A stretch of 64,000 nucleotides of DNA from Xestospongia bergquistia (taxonomy: Eukaryota; Porifera; Demospongiae; Haplosclerida; Petrosiidae), in contig OZ014413.1 of assembly GCA_963965975.1 (NCBI GenBank), positions 684,501 to 748,500 on the forward strand, in the 5' to 3' direction. This document shows, piece after piece, positions 15,301 through 29,750 of the stretch; position 1 is the first letter of the stretch, and every line of letters begins with the position of its first letter. The notes under the pieces were generated by a model. The model was given only the letters and a program-made list of their open reading frames with translations. It ran no database searches and was not told the DNA's origin. The position numbers and the translations under genes were made by a program.

Positions 15301-18300
15301 AGCTGTTGATGGTGGTTCTCCAAGGAGAACAGGACAAACAACAGTTCGAGTATCGGTCTTAGATTTGAACGACAATGCACCTGTTTTTAACAAGAGTATC
15401 TATCAAGCCTCAGTCCTTGAAAATGCAGTTGGCACTTTTGTTACTCGCGTTTCTGCTACTGATAATGATAATGGTATCAATGCTAGTATTACCTACAGCC
15501 TACAAGATCAACAGACATATTTTGATATTATTGGTAACACTGGTGATATCATGGTATCTGCACCTCTAGATTATGAGACTGTACCATCACTCACAATTAC
15601 TGTTATTGCTCGTGATCAAGGACCAGGTCAGCTCTCCTCATCAACAACAGTTATAATCAATGTTATTGATGTCAATGATAATAATCCTGTATTTATCGGA
15701 CTCCCCTATATGGGTACGGTACCAGAGAACTCTGCTCAATATTCAATCTTGACCATAAATACCTCTGACGCAGACTCAGGTCTTAATGCTCAAGTTCGGT
15801 ATTATATTGATAACTATCAAGACCTTTTTTCTATTGACAACAGCGGAGTATTAAGAACATCTCAAGAACTTGATTTTGAAACTCAATGTTATTATGAGAT
15901 TGCTATCACAGCATATGATCTTGGTCAACCATCTCTTAATACATCAACTGTTGTCAATGTACAAGTTACACCATTAAATGATCAACCACCTAGTTTTACT
16001 GAAAGTCTCTATACTACACAAGTACTTGAAAATGTAGCACCTGGAACGTCTGTGTTCCAAGTTAAAGCCATTGATGATGACCAGACCCATTGCCAACGTT
16101 ATTCTGGACAATCTGGGTCTGGAGATATGAGTTTGACACCAGAACCATTAGAACTATCTAATGTTACTTATACATTGCTGAATAACAGAGAGGATTTTGA
16201 GATTGATTCATTAACAGGAGATATCAGCACAGTTTCCTCTCTTGATCGCGAAACTGTTGCTGCCTACTCTCTCATCATCTCAGCACTAGATATATCAGGC
16301 CTTTCTAGTAATGCTACTGTTTATGTTGCCATTGGCGACATCAATGACAATGAACCCAGGTTCATTCAGGCACAATATGAGCGTACAATTAATGAGAATA
16401 CAGCTATTGGTACATCTGTACTACAAGTATTAGCAACTGATCTTGACACTCTTGATGAGGGTAAACTTCGTTATGAGTTAACAGGACAGCCATCCTTTTT
16501 AGCTATTAACCATCAATCAGGAGTTGTCTCAGTAGCAGAGACTATTGACTTTGAAACTGTTGACTCTACATATAATTTCTTTGCTATCGTCAAGGATACA
16601 GCTATACCAAATCATATTGGTGCAGCTGATATAGAAATACAAATTGTTGACACTAATGACCTACCACCTTCCATAGATACACTGGCCATGACGTTAAAAT
16701 TTACAGAAGGAGAGGTTAGCCTGCGACCTTTTCCCAATATTTCTATTTCAGATCCAGATAGCTTCCAAGTCTTATCAAGTGCCGAGATCTCTCTGCATAC
16801 ATCAGATGCTATAAATAACACAGCTGCTAATTGTGCATGTAGTGACTCCTCAATGGCATCTTCTTGTACACCTGGTTGTGTTGAGTTCTTACAACTTCCA
16901 GCTGCTTCCTTTGATGGCGTTATAACACAATCATATGACGGACATGCACTAACTCTTACTGGTAATTTCTCTATTGCTGTTTATAAGTCTGCTATTGAAG
17001 CTATTGAGTATATTAATATAATCTCTAATCCATCACCAAGCAACAGAACTATATCTGTGACTGTCCACGATGGCTTCCTACCAAGTAACATCCTCATTAA
17101 CACAATTCAACTGGTCTTGTTAAACCAGTTTGCTCCAGTCATTGATTTGAATGGTCCAGATCAAATAGGTATTAACTACAATGCAACATTCACTGAAGAA
17201 GGACCATCCATAAGTGTTGTGGATTCCGATGCCACTATTACAGACTCAGACACAGCACTTGATACACCTGTACTCACAGGATTGGATATTTGGATTTCAA
17301 ACCCTCAAGATGGAGTCAGTGAGACAATTCGTTTAAAACCATCTTACATTCTTCCTCAAGGAATCAGTCACCAACAGCCTACATCACACCGTCTTTCTCT
17401 AACAGGTGTTGCCTCTGTAACGACCTATGCTAATGTTCTCTTACAGCTGGAATATACTAATAATGCTCTTGAACCATCTGACATTTCAAGACATATAAAT
17501 TTCCAAGCTCATGAATACTACCTCTCTAGCCAGATAGCCAGTACAACTGTTACCATAGTAACCTTCAATGATCATGCACCTATGATTATTGGCAACCCTC
17601 CTATGAACAATTATGCCACCATATACCGGGAAACTGCTCTTTTTATACCAATAGTTCCATCAAATGCCTTTATTGCCGATGAAGACAGTACAGAAGAAAA
17701 TATTGATGAGATGCAAATCTATCTGCTAACACCTGGTCAATTTGACAAACTATTTGTTGAAGGAGTTAACATATCACAAGAAATAACTCTCACTGAAGTT
17801 TCTAATACTCATCTCATCTTCTCTGGTAGCTCAACAAGAGACAATTACAGAGTGGCATTACTTGGTGCTAGGTACTCTTTTACAGGCGCTGAATTTACTC
17901 AAAGTGAAGCTCTCCTCCAAAAATACATTTTTATGCAAATTTCTGATCCAAGCTTAAGTTCTTTCTCTGTCTCACATCTAACACTTCGACCTGAGAATGA
18001 CCAACAACCTCAATTCCCTCAATTTCTATATGTGGTCAATCTACCTGAGAATACCAGTGTTGGCTATACAGTATTGCAGCTGTCAGCTAGCGATGGAGAT
18101 ACCTTTAATACATCAGAGATAAGGTATAATATCACAGCTGGTAATGATGAGGGTCTGTTTGCTATTTCCTATACTACTGGTACCATTACACTCAATAGTG
18201 CGTTGAACTTTGAACAAAACCCAATGCATATGCTCACAATACAAGTGAAGGATCTCCTTTATGAAACAGGAGGTGCCTCCCCTACTACTGCCACTGTGGA

Positions 18301-21300
18301 AATAGTTGTCGGAGATGCTAATGATAATGTACCACAATTTAATCAGACAAGATATAATGCTACCATTGGAGAAGGAGTTCCTCAAGGAACCTTTGTACTC
18401 CAAGTGTTTGCTACTGATGCTGATAGTGGTATACATGCCCAGCTGGTATTTGAACTTATAGGTACAAATGATTTCTCTATCTCTTCTGATGGTATCATCA
18501 AAACAGCAGCTGCTATTGATAGAGAGAACATAATGACATATTCCTTTAATGTCACTGTACGCAATCCAGGCTCATTAGCACATGACACAGCACAGATTTA
18601 TATTGAAGTACTTGATCTAGATGATAACACACCAGTTATAACTTTATCTCCACTAACTACAATTCTTCAAGAACCACAAACACAAGTTAACTTAGTTGAA
18701 ACACTTACTATATCTGATCCAGACCCTCTACCAAGTATAGATGTAGCAACAGTAACAATAATTGGTGCCCAGACCCCTGGCAGCCTTGTCCTACCATATA
18801 CTATAGCTGGTATTAGTCTCATTGGAAATGGTACCAAGACCCTACGATTATCAGGACTGAGTACTTTGCAATCTTATGAGACCCTATTGCAGTCAGTAGT
18901 ATATATGGATACATCTGTAGAACCTCTTGTGGTTAATAGAACTGTAACCTTCCAAGTGTCCAGTGGTGACTCAGTCTCAAATGTAGCTACTATTGTTGTC
19001 ACCGTGGCAACCATTAATGATAACCCACCAGTAATCCTCTTAACAACATCTACTGCTGATGGTTCTTATTACACTGAGTTTACTGAAGATGGATCACCTG
19101 TTCAACTTACCAACAACTCTTTAACAATAACAGATGCAGACTCAGGTTATAATCAAATTCATTACTCTGTTGTTGAATTGACAGCTGCACCAGATGGAAA
19201 TCAAGAAGAAATAACTGTTGTAATTTCAAGAGACCTGACACTTGACATTGCCTCTGATAAACACAGGTTAATTATAAGGGGTCCTGGAAGCCTGGAAGAT
19301 TTTCGCATAGTTCTCAGAACCATAAGGTAAATATTACCATGCAAACAAGGTTGACACTTACACTCATATACTTTTTTAAATAGTGGCTATTCATTTGGCA
19401 CAGGAAGTGCATACTTCAATGAGAAATTAATACTACACCTTAGACCCTAAATCCTAAACATCAGAACCTATATATCTGTATTAATTTCACATTGAAGTAT
19501 GTACTTGCTGTGCTGTATGAATAGTCACTGGATTTTTTAATGCTATGTATAATATATTACTGACAATATATTACAATATATACTATTGCTAATACTAAAT
19601 ACTATTATATTAGATGACTTACATATTGAGCTCTTTGTTATCTTGTTCTTTGTTCCTCAGATATAGCAGCACAGCTCAAGAACCAATAGGTAGTCAACGA
19701 CAAGTCACTTTCGTTGTTAATGATGGACACTTCAACTCGACTCCGGCAACAGCTCACATTAATATCGTAGCAGTCAATGACCCACCATTAATGACACTAG
19801 GACAAAATGGTAGTATTGATACAACTGTAGTATACAACGAGGGACAAACAGAACCTCTCCTATTAGCACCACTCCTAGTAATACATGGTGAGTAAGAAAT
19901 AATTATTAAAATAATTTAAATATATATAATTTTAAATTATAAGTATAGTTGTGTATAATGATAGTGCATATGTTTACATATAAATACTAATGTGTCTTTC
20001 CTTACTTCCTAGATGTTGATTCTGATAAGTTGACTTCTGCTGTTGTTCTTCTTTCTTCACCAACTAATGAAGAAACATTAAATATATCAATGATTTCTAA
20101 TGAACTAACAATTACAGTCTTACCTCATAGTATAATGTTATCATCACCATCTGGAGTATCATTAACTATATATGAGGCAGTATTACGAACTGTGACATAC
20201 TCAAATAACAGAGAAATGTAAGTATTAATAGTTTAATGTTTTACGAGTCATATTGTACCACAAATTTCAAGTAGTGAGTCATACACATATTACTATTGTT
20301 ACTATTATAAATGGAGGATAAATAAAAGCATTATTGTTTAGTGGATCATTACCACTTTAATATTATTATCTTATTTCCTTACAGACCTTTCTCTATGCCT
20401 CGTGAGGTATCATTTACTGTTACCGATGATCTAGGTGGTGTGAGCTCACCAGCTGTTGCTAGAGTTACATTTAATGCTATTGATGACACACCAATACTTG
20501 ATCTTAATGGTTTACAACAATTTAGTGTTAATATCTCTATACAATATACTGAAGGAGACAATGCTATCAAAGTAAGCCAATCATGACTAGATATACATAC
20601 CTTTCATATTTATAAAACTACAATGTACATGTAGTTTTTATAAATATGACATCCATGTCTATCTGTATATAACTACTTATTACACTATATCCTATATCAT
20701 TCACGTACATATATATCTACATATAGTTACTCAATACAGTATGTACTATATCATCCTTTGCTCTGTTCAATATTTCAGGTAGCACCTCAAGCTGTCATTC
20801 AAGATATTGATTCCACTCTTGCTAGTAATTTATCTGTTACCATAGCAAGTAAATATCCAGGTGACGTGTACTATCTACCATCTATCAATGGTATTACTCT
20901 AACTCAAGTACAAGGAAGTAATCAATATGTCTACTCCGGACAACAATCACTTAGTCTCTATGAACAACTTATTAGAAATATTACTTTTGTCAATACCAAC
21001 GAGGAGATAGAGGTATTACAGCCAAGGAAATTATATTTCCAAGTTTTCACACCAGTCAGTGGAAATGGAGCAACAGCTGGCAGTAACATTGCCATGGCTA
21101 CCATTACCATAGTTACTATCAATGACCAACCACCTATATTTAGTCAGAACATCTATTATGGCTCTGTTGATGAAAATCTACCAGCTGGATCTCCTGTTGG
21201 TGTCACGGTAACAGCCACAGATCCTGATATCCCTAGCAATGCTAACATCACTTATGCTATAAGTGGAGAGAGCGAAGAGTTCAAAGTTCATCCAACTACT

Positions 21301-24300
21301 GGTGTAGTAACTACACGTAAACCATTAGATGCCGAAACCCTTCCCAGTTACTTAACATTTTCTGTTGTTGCCGAGGATAGTGATGGAGTTACTGTACAAA
21401 GTTCTACAGCTGTAGTTAACATCAGTATCAATGATCTTAATGATAACCTGCCAGTATTCTCACAAGAATCCTATACAAGAGACCTTCCAGAAAACACAAC
21501 AGTCAACAGCATTGTTCTACAAGTCTCAGCCACAGATAATGATCGTTCTAGTATCAATTCAGTCATTACTTATTCTATTAGCAGTCACACTAATCTTCTA
21601 ACACCTGATGGTCAAGGATCTGGACATGTAGGATCGGGTTATCAAGAACTTCCATTTGTCATTGATTCAAAAACAGGAATTATCAAACTATCACAGATTG
21701 TGGACTATGAGGATATTAAACAATATATATTTAATGTCTTAGCTACAGACTCTGGTTCTTTTCCCACACAAAGCAGTGTTGCGGTGACTGTCAACATACA
21801 AGATATTAATGACAATGTTCCTGTTTTTGTCAATACACCTTACATAGCGGCTGTATCTGAGACAGCTTCCATAGGTACGTCCATATTGACAGTACAGGCA
21901 GTGGATGCTGACTATGGTTCTAATTCAGAAATTACTTATTCCCTCGTTGGTACAGATCTGTTTACCATTAACACTACCTCTGGTCAAATATCAGTTTTGG
22001 CTCCACTTGATCATGAAGCAACACGATATAATGTCTTCACAGTAATAGCTCATGATGGTGGACATATTTCATTGTCTTCAGAAGCAACTGTCAACATCTC
22101 TTTTGTCAATGAAAATGACAACCCACCAATCTTCAGTCATTCAATTTATTCTTTCTCCTTCCCAGAAAACACCCAATTTGAATTCTCAGTATATGCTAGT
22201 GATCTAGATAATAACATATTAAGTTATTCCATTATCAATGCTTGTAGTGATAATACCTTCACCATTGACACCCTTAATGGACGTATCTTTACAACCAAAG
22301 AACTTGATCGTGAAACCACACCTATATGTAATCTCACAGTTGAAGTTACTGATGGTCAATTCAGTGATGTCACTATTGTATCTATTGCAGTTAAAGATGA
22401 AAATGATAACACACCCACATTCACTCAAGACTTGTATGAAGCAACCATATCTGAAATCTCACCTCCTGGAACATTCGTTCATCAAGTAATAGCCAATGAT
22501 TTGGATGCTGGTGCTAATGGTACTGTGACTTATGAGATAGTGGGAGGGAATTTAGGCGGAGCTTTTGCTATATCCCCATCACAAGGTGTGGTGAACGTCA
22601 CCTTATCACTCGACTATGACACAGTTAATAAGTTCAACTTAACAATTGTTGCCAAAGATGGAGGACAACCATCGCTAACTTCATCCACTCATCTTGTTAT
22701 CACTCTAACAGATCATAATGATGTATCACCAGCTCTATTCCTAGCTCAAAATCAAATTATGTACACTGAACAATCAGGTATTGTCACCATTGCTAGTAAT
22801 ATACAAGTGATTGATCCAGACACTAGTCCTCTACAACAAGCTACCATTATTTTCTCTGTCAACGGTTGTCAAGGCAATTTTGATAACATTCCTAAGACAT
22901 GTCCAAACGACCTTGTCTGTTATTGGTTATGTGGTGAAGCATTAATACTCAATCAAACATTACTAAGTTCTATACAAGTGTCACATTATATTGGTGAGCA
23001 TGAAATACACGTCAACTTAACTGGAGAAGCTTTGACAACCAAATATCAATCAATTCTTTCAAGTTTAGCTTATACTAATATAGCTGATGAGCCTTCTACT
23101 GATTTTAGAGTTATTGAAATAGCTGTTAATGATGGAGTACATTATAGTAACGTACTAGCTATTAACATCACTATTATATTCGTTGATGATCATTGTCCAA
23201 TCATTACAGCATTTTATACTAACAACTTGAATTACACTGAAGAAATGACCGCACTCAATTTAGGTCAAAATATGGGTCTGGTATTATCAGACCCCGATCG
23301 TCCACCTCATCAGACCCTGTCAGGTATGACAATAACTATGAATGAACTTAGAGACGGAGAATTCGAGAACTTGACCATGAATGCCACTGATTTGCCTTTA
23401 TCTGTGTCTACTTCATCTCATATGGACTCCATTATAATTACCATTCTTGGTGATACACCAATACAGACATACAACACTCTTCTTCATACCCTATCTTATA
23501 GTAATTCTTTACCAGAACCCACACCAGGGGTTCGATCAATCACTATTGTACCAATTAAAGGCACACTTGTTTGTGCTGTTCTCACAGCAACCATCAATGT
23601 CAAATTAATTAACGATAATCCACCTATTATCAATTTAATCAATACATCCATCATTTTATATGAGGAAGAGAATGGACTATTAGCATTTGCTGAAATTGCC
23701 GGTCTTCAAATAACTGACGAAGATCAAGACTTTCCTTTACAATCTGCTACCATTATGCTTGAAGGAGTCCAAGATAACAATTATGAATCCTTAATATTTA
23801 ACTCTCTTTCACTACTAAATGGAGTATCAATTAGTAACAATACTACTACAAGTATTACCTTCACTGGAAGTGGTTCTATAGCGGCCTACCAATCTATTAT
23901 ACGTTCAATATATTATATAAATACAGCTGCTGAACCTACACCTGGTAATCGTGAAATCTCTGTGACTATATATGATGGAGAACATGATGCTGTTAAAGTT
24001 ATAATCATTATTGTAGTCCTTGCTAATGATAATCCTCTACAGCTTACACCAACTATTGTCCGTTTTACCTACTACGAGGGTAACACCTCTATTCCTATTG
24101 GAGGACTAACCCTTTATGATCCTGACCAAGATGCTTTTGTTTCTAACTTAACTATTTCATTATCAAGTCTTGAAACTAATATAGAGACAATATCTGTTAT
24201 GGCATTTGGTAATATTATATCTGATGCATCCTCTATCACAATATCTCAATCTGCACCTGTCTCTACATATCAGGTATGTATTAACATATAACATATGTAC

Positions 24301-27300
24301 ATATGACATATAACATGTATAATTATAAAACAATACATGTATATGTATTAACATATAACATATGTACATATGACATATAACATGTATAATTATAAAACAA
24401 TACATGTATATGTATTAACATATAACATATGTACATATGACATATAACATGTATAATTATAAAACAATACATATATATGTATTAACAATTAACATATGTA
24501 CATATGACATATAACATGTATAATTATAAAACAATACATATATATGTATTAACAATTAACATATGTACATATGACATATAACATGTATAATTATAAAACA
24601 ATACATGTTATATGTATTAACATATAACATGTGTAGTTATACAAGGTCTGTGTCCATGGTTCAACTTACTTATAGTAATCATGTACTATTAATAAAGGCT
24701 CATACCATGTATTATATATGTATAGTACATTGTATATTATATATGTATAGTACATTGTATATTATATATTGTCAAGTGGACATTAATAATCTTATTTAAT
24801 ATACTCACCCATTTCCTATCATTTCCTTATCATTTTCTTATCATTTTTCCTCTTCAGACTATTTTGAATTCTCTAACATATTCTTATGTTACACCCAATG
24901 GAGTTGAGCCCAAACCAGGAGAGAGAATGCTGAGGATAACAGTATCTGATGGAAACTTTCCAGCTGTGACAGCTGATCTTATAATTGAAGTTGTCATCTT
25001 CAATGATAATGCTCCTCAGATCAGTTTTGGTGGGAAAAGTGCAGTGACTTATAACGAGACAGTATTAGGAGGTGTGGCTTTAGTAGTGGGTTCTGTCATG
25101 CAGCCAGTTATCTCCGATGCTGATAACAATGATGTCTTCTTACTACAAGGAGGTGTAGTCAGGTTGATTGGAGCAGTGGATGGATCAAACGAGAGACTGA
25201 ACATTATTGGTGCTCTACCAGCTGGAATTTATGCCACAGGTATGAAAACAAGTCCTTAAAATATTGTTTCATTTAACTTTATTTCATTTCATTGTATAGT
25301 TACTAATCATAACATCACTTTTACTGGTTCTGCTTCAGTATTGGCATACCAATTAGCTCTATCTACCATAACATACCAAAACAATGCTTCAGAACCCTTA
25401 TTATCAAATCGACAACTAACATTCCAAGTGTTTGACGGTATTTTCTATAGTAATACTCTTAATGGAGTCATATCAATTGGTTTAATTGATGATAATGATC
25501 TCATTCTGGTATGTGGAAGTGAGTCTCATGTGTTCGTTGAAGGATCCAATACATGGTTACCTGTAACACCCTATTTGACTCTAACTGATCTTGATATTGA
25601 TCACATTGTGATTGGAGCTGATATATCAGTGTTAAATGATCACACTGGTGATATGATCTTGTTAAATAATACCATAGCTAATGAATTAAATGTAATAAGT
25701 ATTAATGATACTGTACTACAAGTTACAGGAGCAGGGACCACTACTAGCTATCAAGTAAGCACAGTATTTGTGATGATTATATTTTTGTATTTCATTAATT
25801 TCTTTTTATAATTATACATTTGTATTTTCTTTTTTTTTACTCTCATTATTTTTACTCATAGCATCTTCTCAGAACACTAATGTTCACAAACTCGGCTGAA
25901 GAACCTTCATCTGAGACACGTCAAATTGTTCTTACCGTTTACCAACCTTCAACTAATACAAGTTGTTTAGTACTTGTTACTATACAACTCGTGAATGATA
26001 ACAGACCAGTTCTGGATCTTAATGGTCCTAACAAATCTGGCATTAATTATACTACAACTGTGTCATATTATTTATATAGCAATAACCTGTTTGGTAATGT
26101 TGTCCGCATTGCTCCTTATGATATCACTATAACTGATGATGATGCTGACAGTCGTATTATTAGTATTGAATTGACTCTTAGCCCTGGTATGGAAGGAGAT
26201 AGAATTTTTATGGTATGCCAGCCTCTTTATGAAAATAGAGAAGCTGGTTCATGTTACCTCAGGTAAGAACATATGTGACATTATTAAGGATGAAGATAGA
26301 CAGACTAAACTGTCCAACATACATATAGACAGACAGATGGACAGACAGACAGACAGACAAATAAATGTACTTAGAGATAGAAGTGAGCAGAGAGACATAT
26401 TATCTTTAATAAAATATATAATATTAACATGTATCTGATGTTTTTTTTAGTTTTCCAAACAATGCCTACATTTCATGCACCTGTGGTGATCCTGTTCCAG
26501 CTGATCTTAACATCACTTATACTAGAACATCACTCACTCTTATACAAACTGGAGCATTCTCTAATTATATTATGCATTTAATATTAACAAAGTATATATA
26601 CTTTCAACATTCTGTTACAAGACCATCAAATTCTTATACAGCTGTTGTTACAGCAAGAGTTGGTGATGGTCAGTGGATAAGTGACCCAGCTACTACTACT
26701 GTGACAGTTGAATTTACTAACTTGTCTCCAATTGTTTACATCAAAGGACAAGTAAGAATATAATAATAAATGTATGAATTAATGAATGTATGAATGAATG
26801 AATGTATGAATTAATGAATGTATGAATGAATGAATGTAAGAATGAATGAATGTATGAATTAATGAATGAATGAATGTATGAATTAATGAATGTGTGAATT
26901 AATGAATTAATGAATGTATGAATTAATGAATGTATGAATTAATGAATGTATGAATTAATGAATTAACGAATGTATGAATTAATGAATTAATGAATGAGTG
27001 GATTGGTTCATGGTATAAGTACAGTAAATGTATGGAGAATGTATAGTCAGGTATCATTAAATTGAGTACTTCTTTTCTTTTTATCTAGTCTACATCTGCT
27101 GATGTTGACATTGTAGATGGTCAGATAACATTAAATGTTATACCAGAATTATCATTATTTGATGATACTAATATTTTAGCTCAAGTTATTATAGAACTAA
27201 CTAATCCAATACATTTAGACAATGAGAATATCAGTGTTACAATGATAGAAAATGGGAATATTACTATGGTAAGTAATACTATTATAATACATAATAATAT

Positions 27301-29719
27301 TACATTAGCTAATGTATTATATAATCTACAGTTCAATGCTAATATACTATATAATGTACTGGTAACTAGTAATTACATGATAATATGCAGCACTGTAGCT
27401 ATGATTTGTATGTTACCATTCAATACTGTAGTTAAGATGGTACATTATAATTTTTAATATTATAATTTTTTATCAACTATCTGTATTTTATATTGTATAG
27501 AACAATACGAGTACACCAACTTACATTATACTTGATGGACCTGCCTCTCTCATGGAATTTACCTCTGTCTTACGAAGTCTTCAGTATACTAACTCTCGCA
27601 TGTCAAGTTTACTCATACAACAACCTAATACTGAAAATAGGTAAGTACATTTTACAAACCTATTACATCTTGTGAAAGTTACATGTGAAAATGAATAGTT
27701 AATGAATTGAATAGAGAGATATAAGTTTAATAAATGGACAGTATTATTGAGCAGAAATGGACAGATAGATAGATAAATGGATGAAAAATGGACAGACACA
27801 AAATCCAGATAGATAGATAGATAACAAAAAGATTAATGAACAAAATTAATGGATATACAGTTAGATCAACAGACAACTAGAGAGCTATAGCAGCTGTATT
27901 CTGTATTTAAAACAATAGTTACATATGTACAAGATACAGCTGTTAAAATATATCATCTCTACTCATTTCTAGGCACATTACACTCACTGCCACTGACACT
28001 GAAGGAGGTACCAGTTTACAATCAAATGTAACAATAATATTTGACCGTACCTGTACTGTCTGGCCATATGGTGACACTATTACCATCCCCACGGATATAC
28101 CTGCAAATAACCTTCTCATCTGTACATCATTACCTTCTCTCAATGTCAGAGTAGCTGAAGGTAGTAGCGATCTATCTTCACTTGCTAGCATACAGGTCAG
28201 TTAGTCCACCATATTGCCTTCTCTGTGAACTCACTAGCTTAAATGGCTGACCCTTAAGTGCTTATTAACATGTTTTACAAGTTGGGTGGTCCCCCACTCA
28301 GGTCAACCTCACAGGGCTGTTTATGATTTATCTATATAAATTTTACTCAATATCTTGAGCCTTATGTAATGTGAGATTAGTGGAAGTAATAGCAGGAGTT
28401 AAGATAATAGTTAGAATGAGATAAGAGCTACCTTCTCTATGTAATGACATAGTTCATTCTATATTGTGTATTAAATACACAATATTGTTATACATTCTCT
28501 CTATAAAGAGATATAGTTTATATTATATTAGACAGTGATTTAGAAAGGGAGTTAGGAATATAACATGTAATAATGAAGTCTTACTCCATCTTCAAAGTCT
28601 TAAGTTGCTTAAAGCAATACTCTAATCTTTAAATATTATAATATATAATCTTAGGAACTGATGTAGGAGTGTCTTGTTGATAGTATTAATTAGAGGACAA
28701 TAATGTATTATAGACTAATATTGTGATTGGACTATAGTATATTAATTAATAAACTATATTTATTTTAATGTAGTCATTGGATACGCTCAGTATCAAGGGA
28801 ATACCTGCTATTCAATCGTTACAAGGTTTAGAAAACCTTGCTAACTTTACTGAACTAGTCATTGAGAACATGGCAAACTTAGTGACATTGGAACATCTTG
28901 GTGCTAACTTACCAGCAAATTATCAAACTACAGTTCAAAACATTGGTATCCATAACAACCCCAAACTGACTAACGTTGACGGCTTGAGGATTGTTAGCAA
29001 TGTTACATGTAAGTATATTATTATTATTAAGAGTACTTTTAGTATGAAGGTGTCCTACATTATTAATATGGGACTAAAAGAAGTGTCCCAAATATAATGA
29101 TGTCCTCATTTAACTGACAAATTAAATAATACAGTAAACTATTAATATTGGACTAAAAGAAATGTCCTCAGTACTTAGTTTTGACCTTTAAATTTAAATC
29201 TTTTTCTTTTCTTCTCATATATATAGCTGTGATATCATTACAAGATTGTGAATCATTGACTGATTTAAGTGGTCTTAATAACATCATATCAGCAAAGTCT
29301 ATTATTATATCTCATCTACCAATGAACGAAATTAACTCTTTTAATAATCTCTTTAATGTCTCTGATCTATGGATATATAGAAATTATGTAAGTGACAACT
29401 TAAGACTGTTATCTATCTAACATCCAACCATCCATTTATCTAACTATTGATCTCTACATCCATACAGTACATCCATCATTTCACTTATCTATCCATTAAA
29501 ATTTCATAATTTATTTATTGCAGCTGCTTACTTCTATTACTGGATTTCAAGGTCTACGTATTGCAGATAACATCAATATTATACAAAATCTTAATCTAGT
29601 TAGTCTAGATGGTTTAACTGGATTACAAAGAGTTGGTATAGCACGTATGTTCTTTAATGGAGCACTCTGCTATATCGGTACAAGTATACCAGATGCATCA
29701 TATTGGCAGGTCAGTTCAG

Positions 29720-29750
<31 letters not shown>

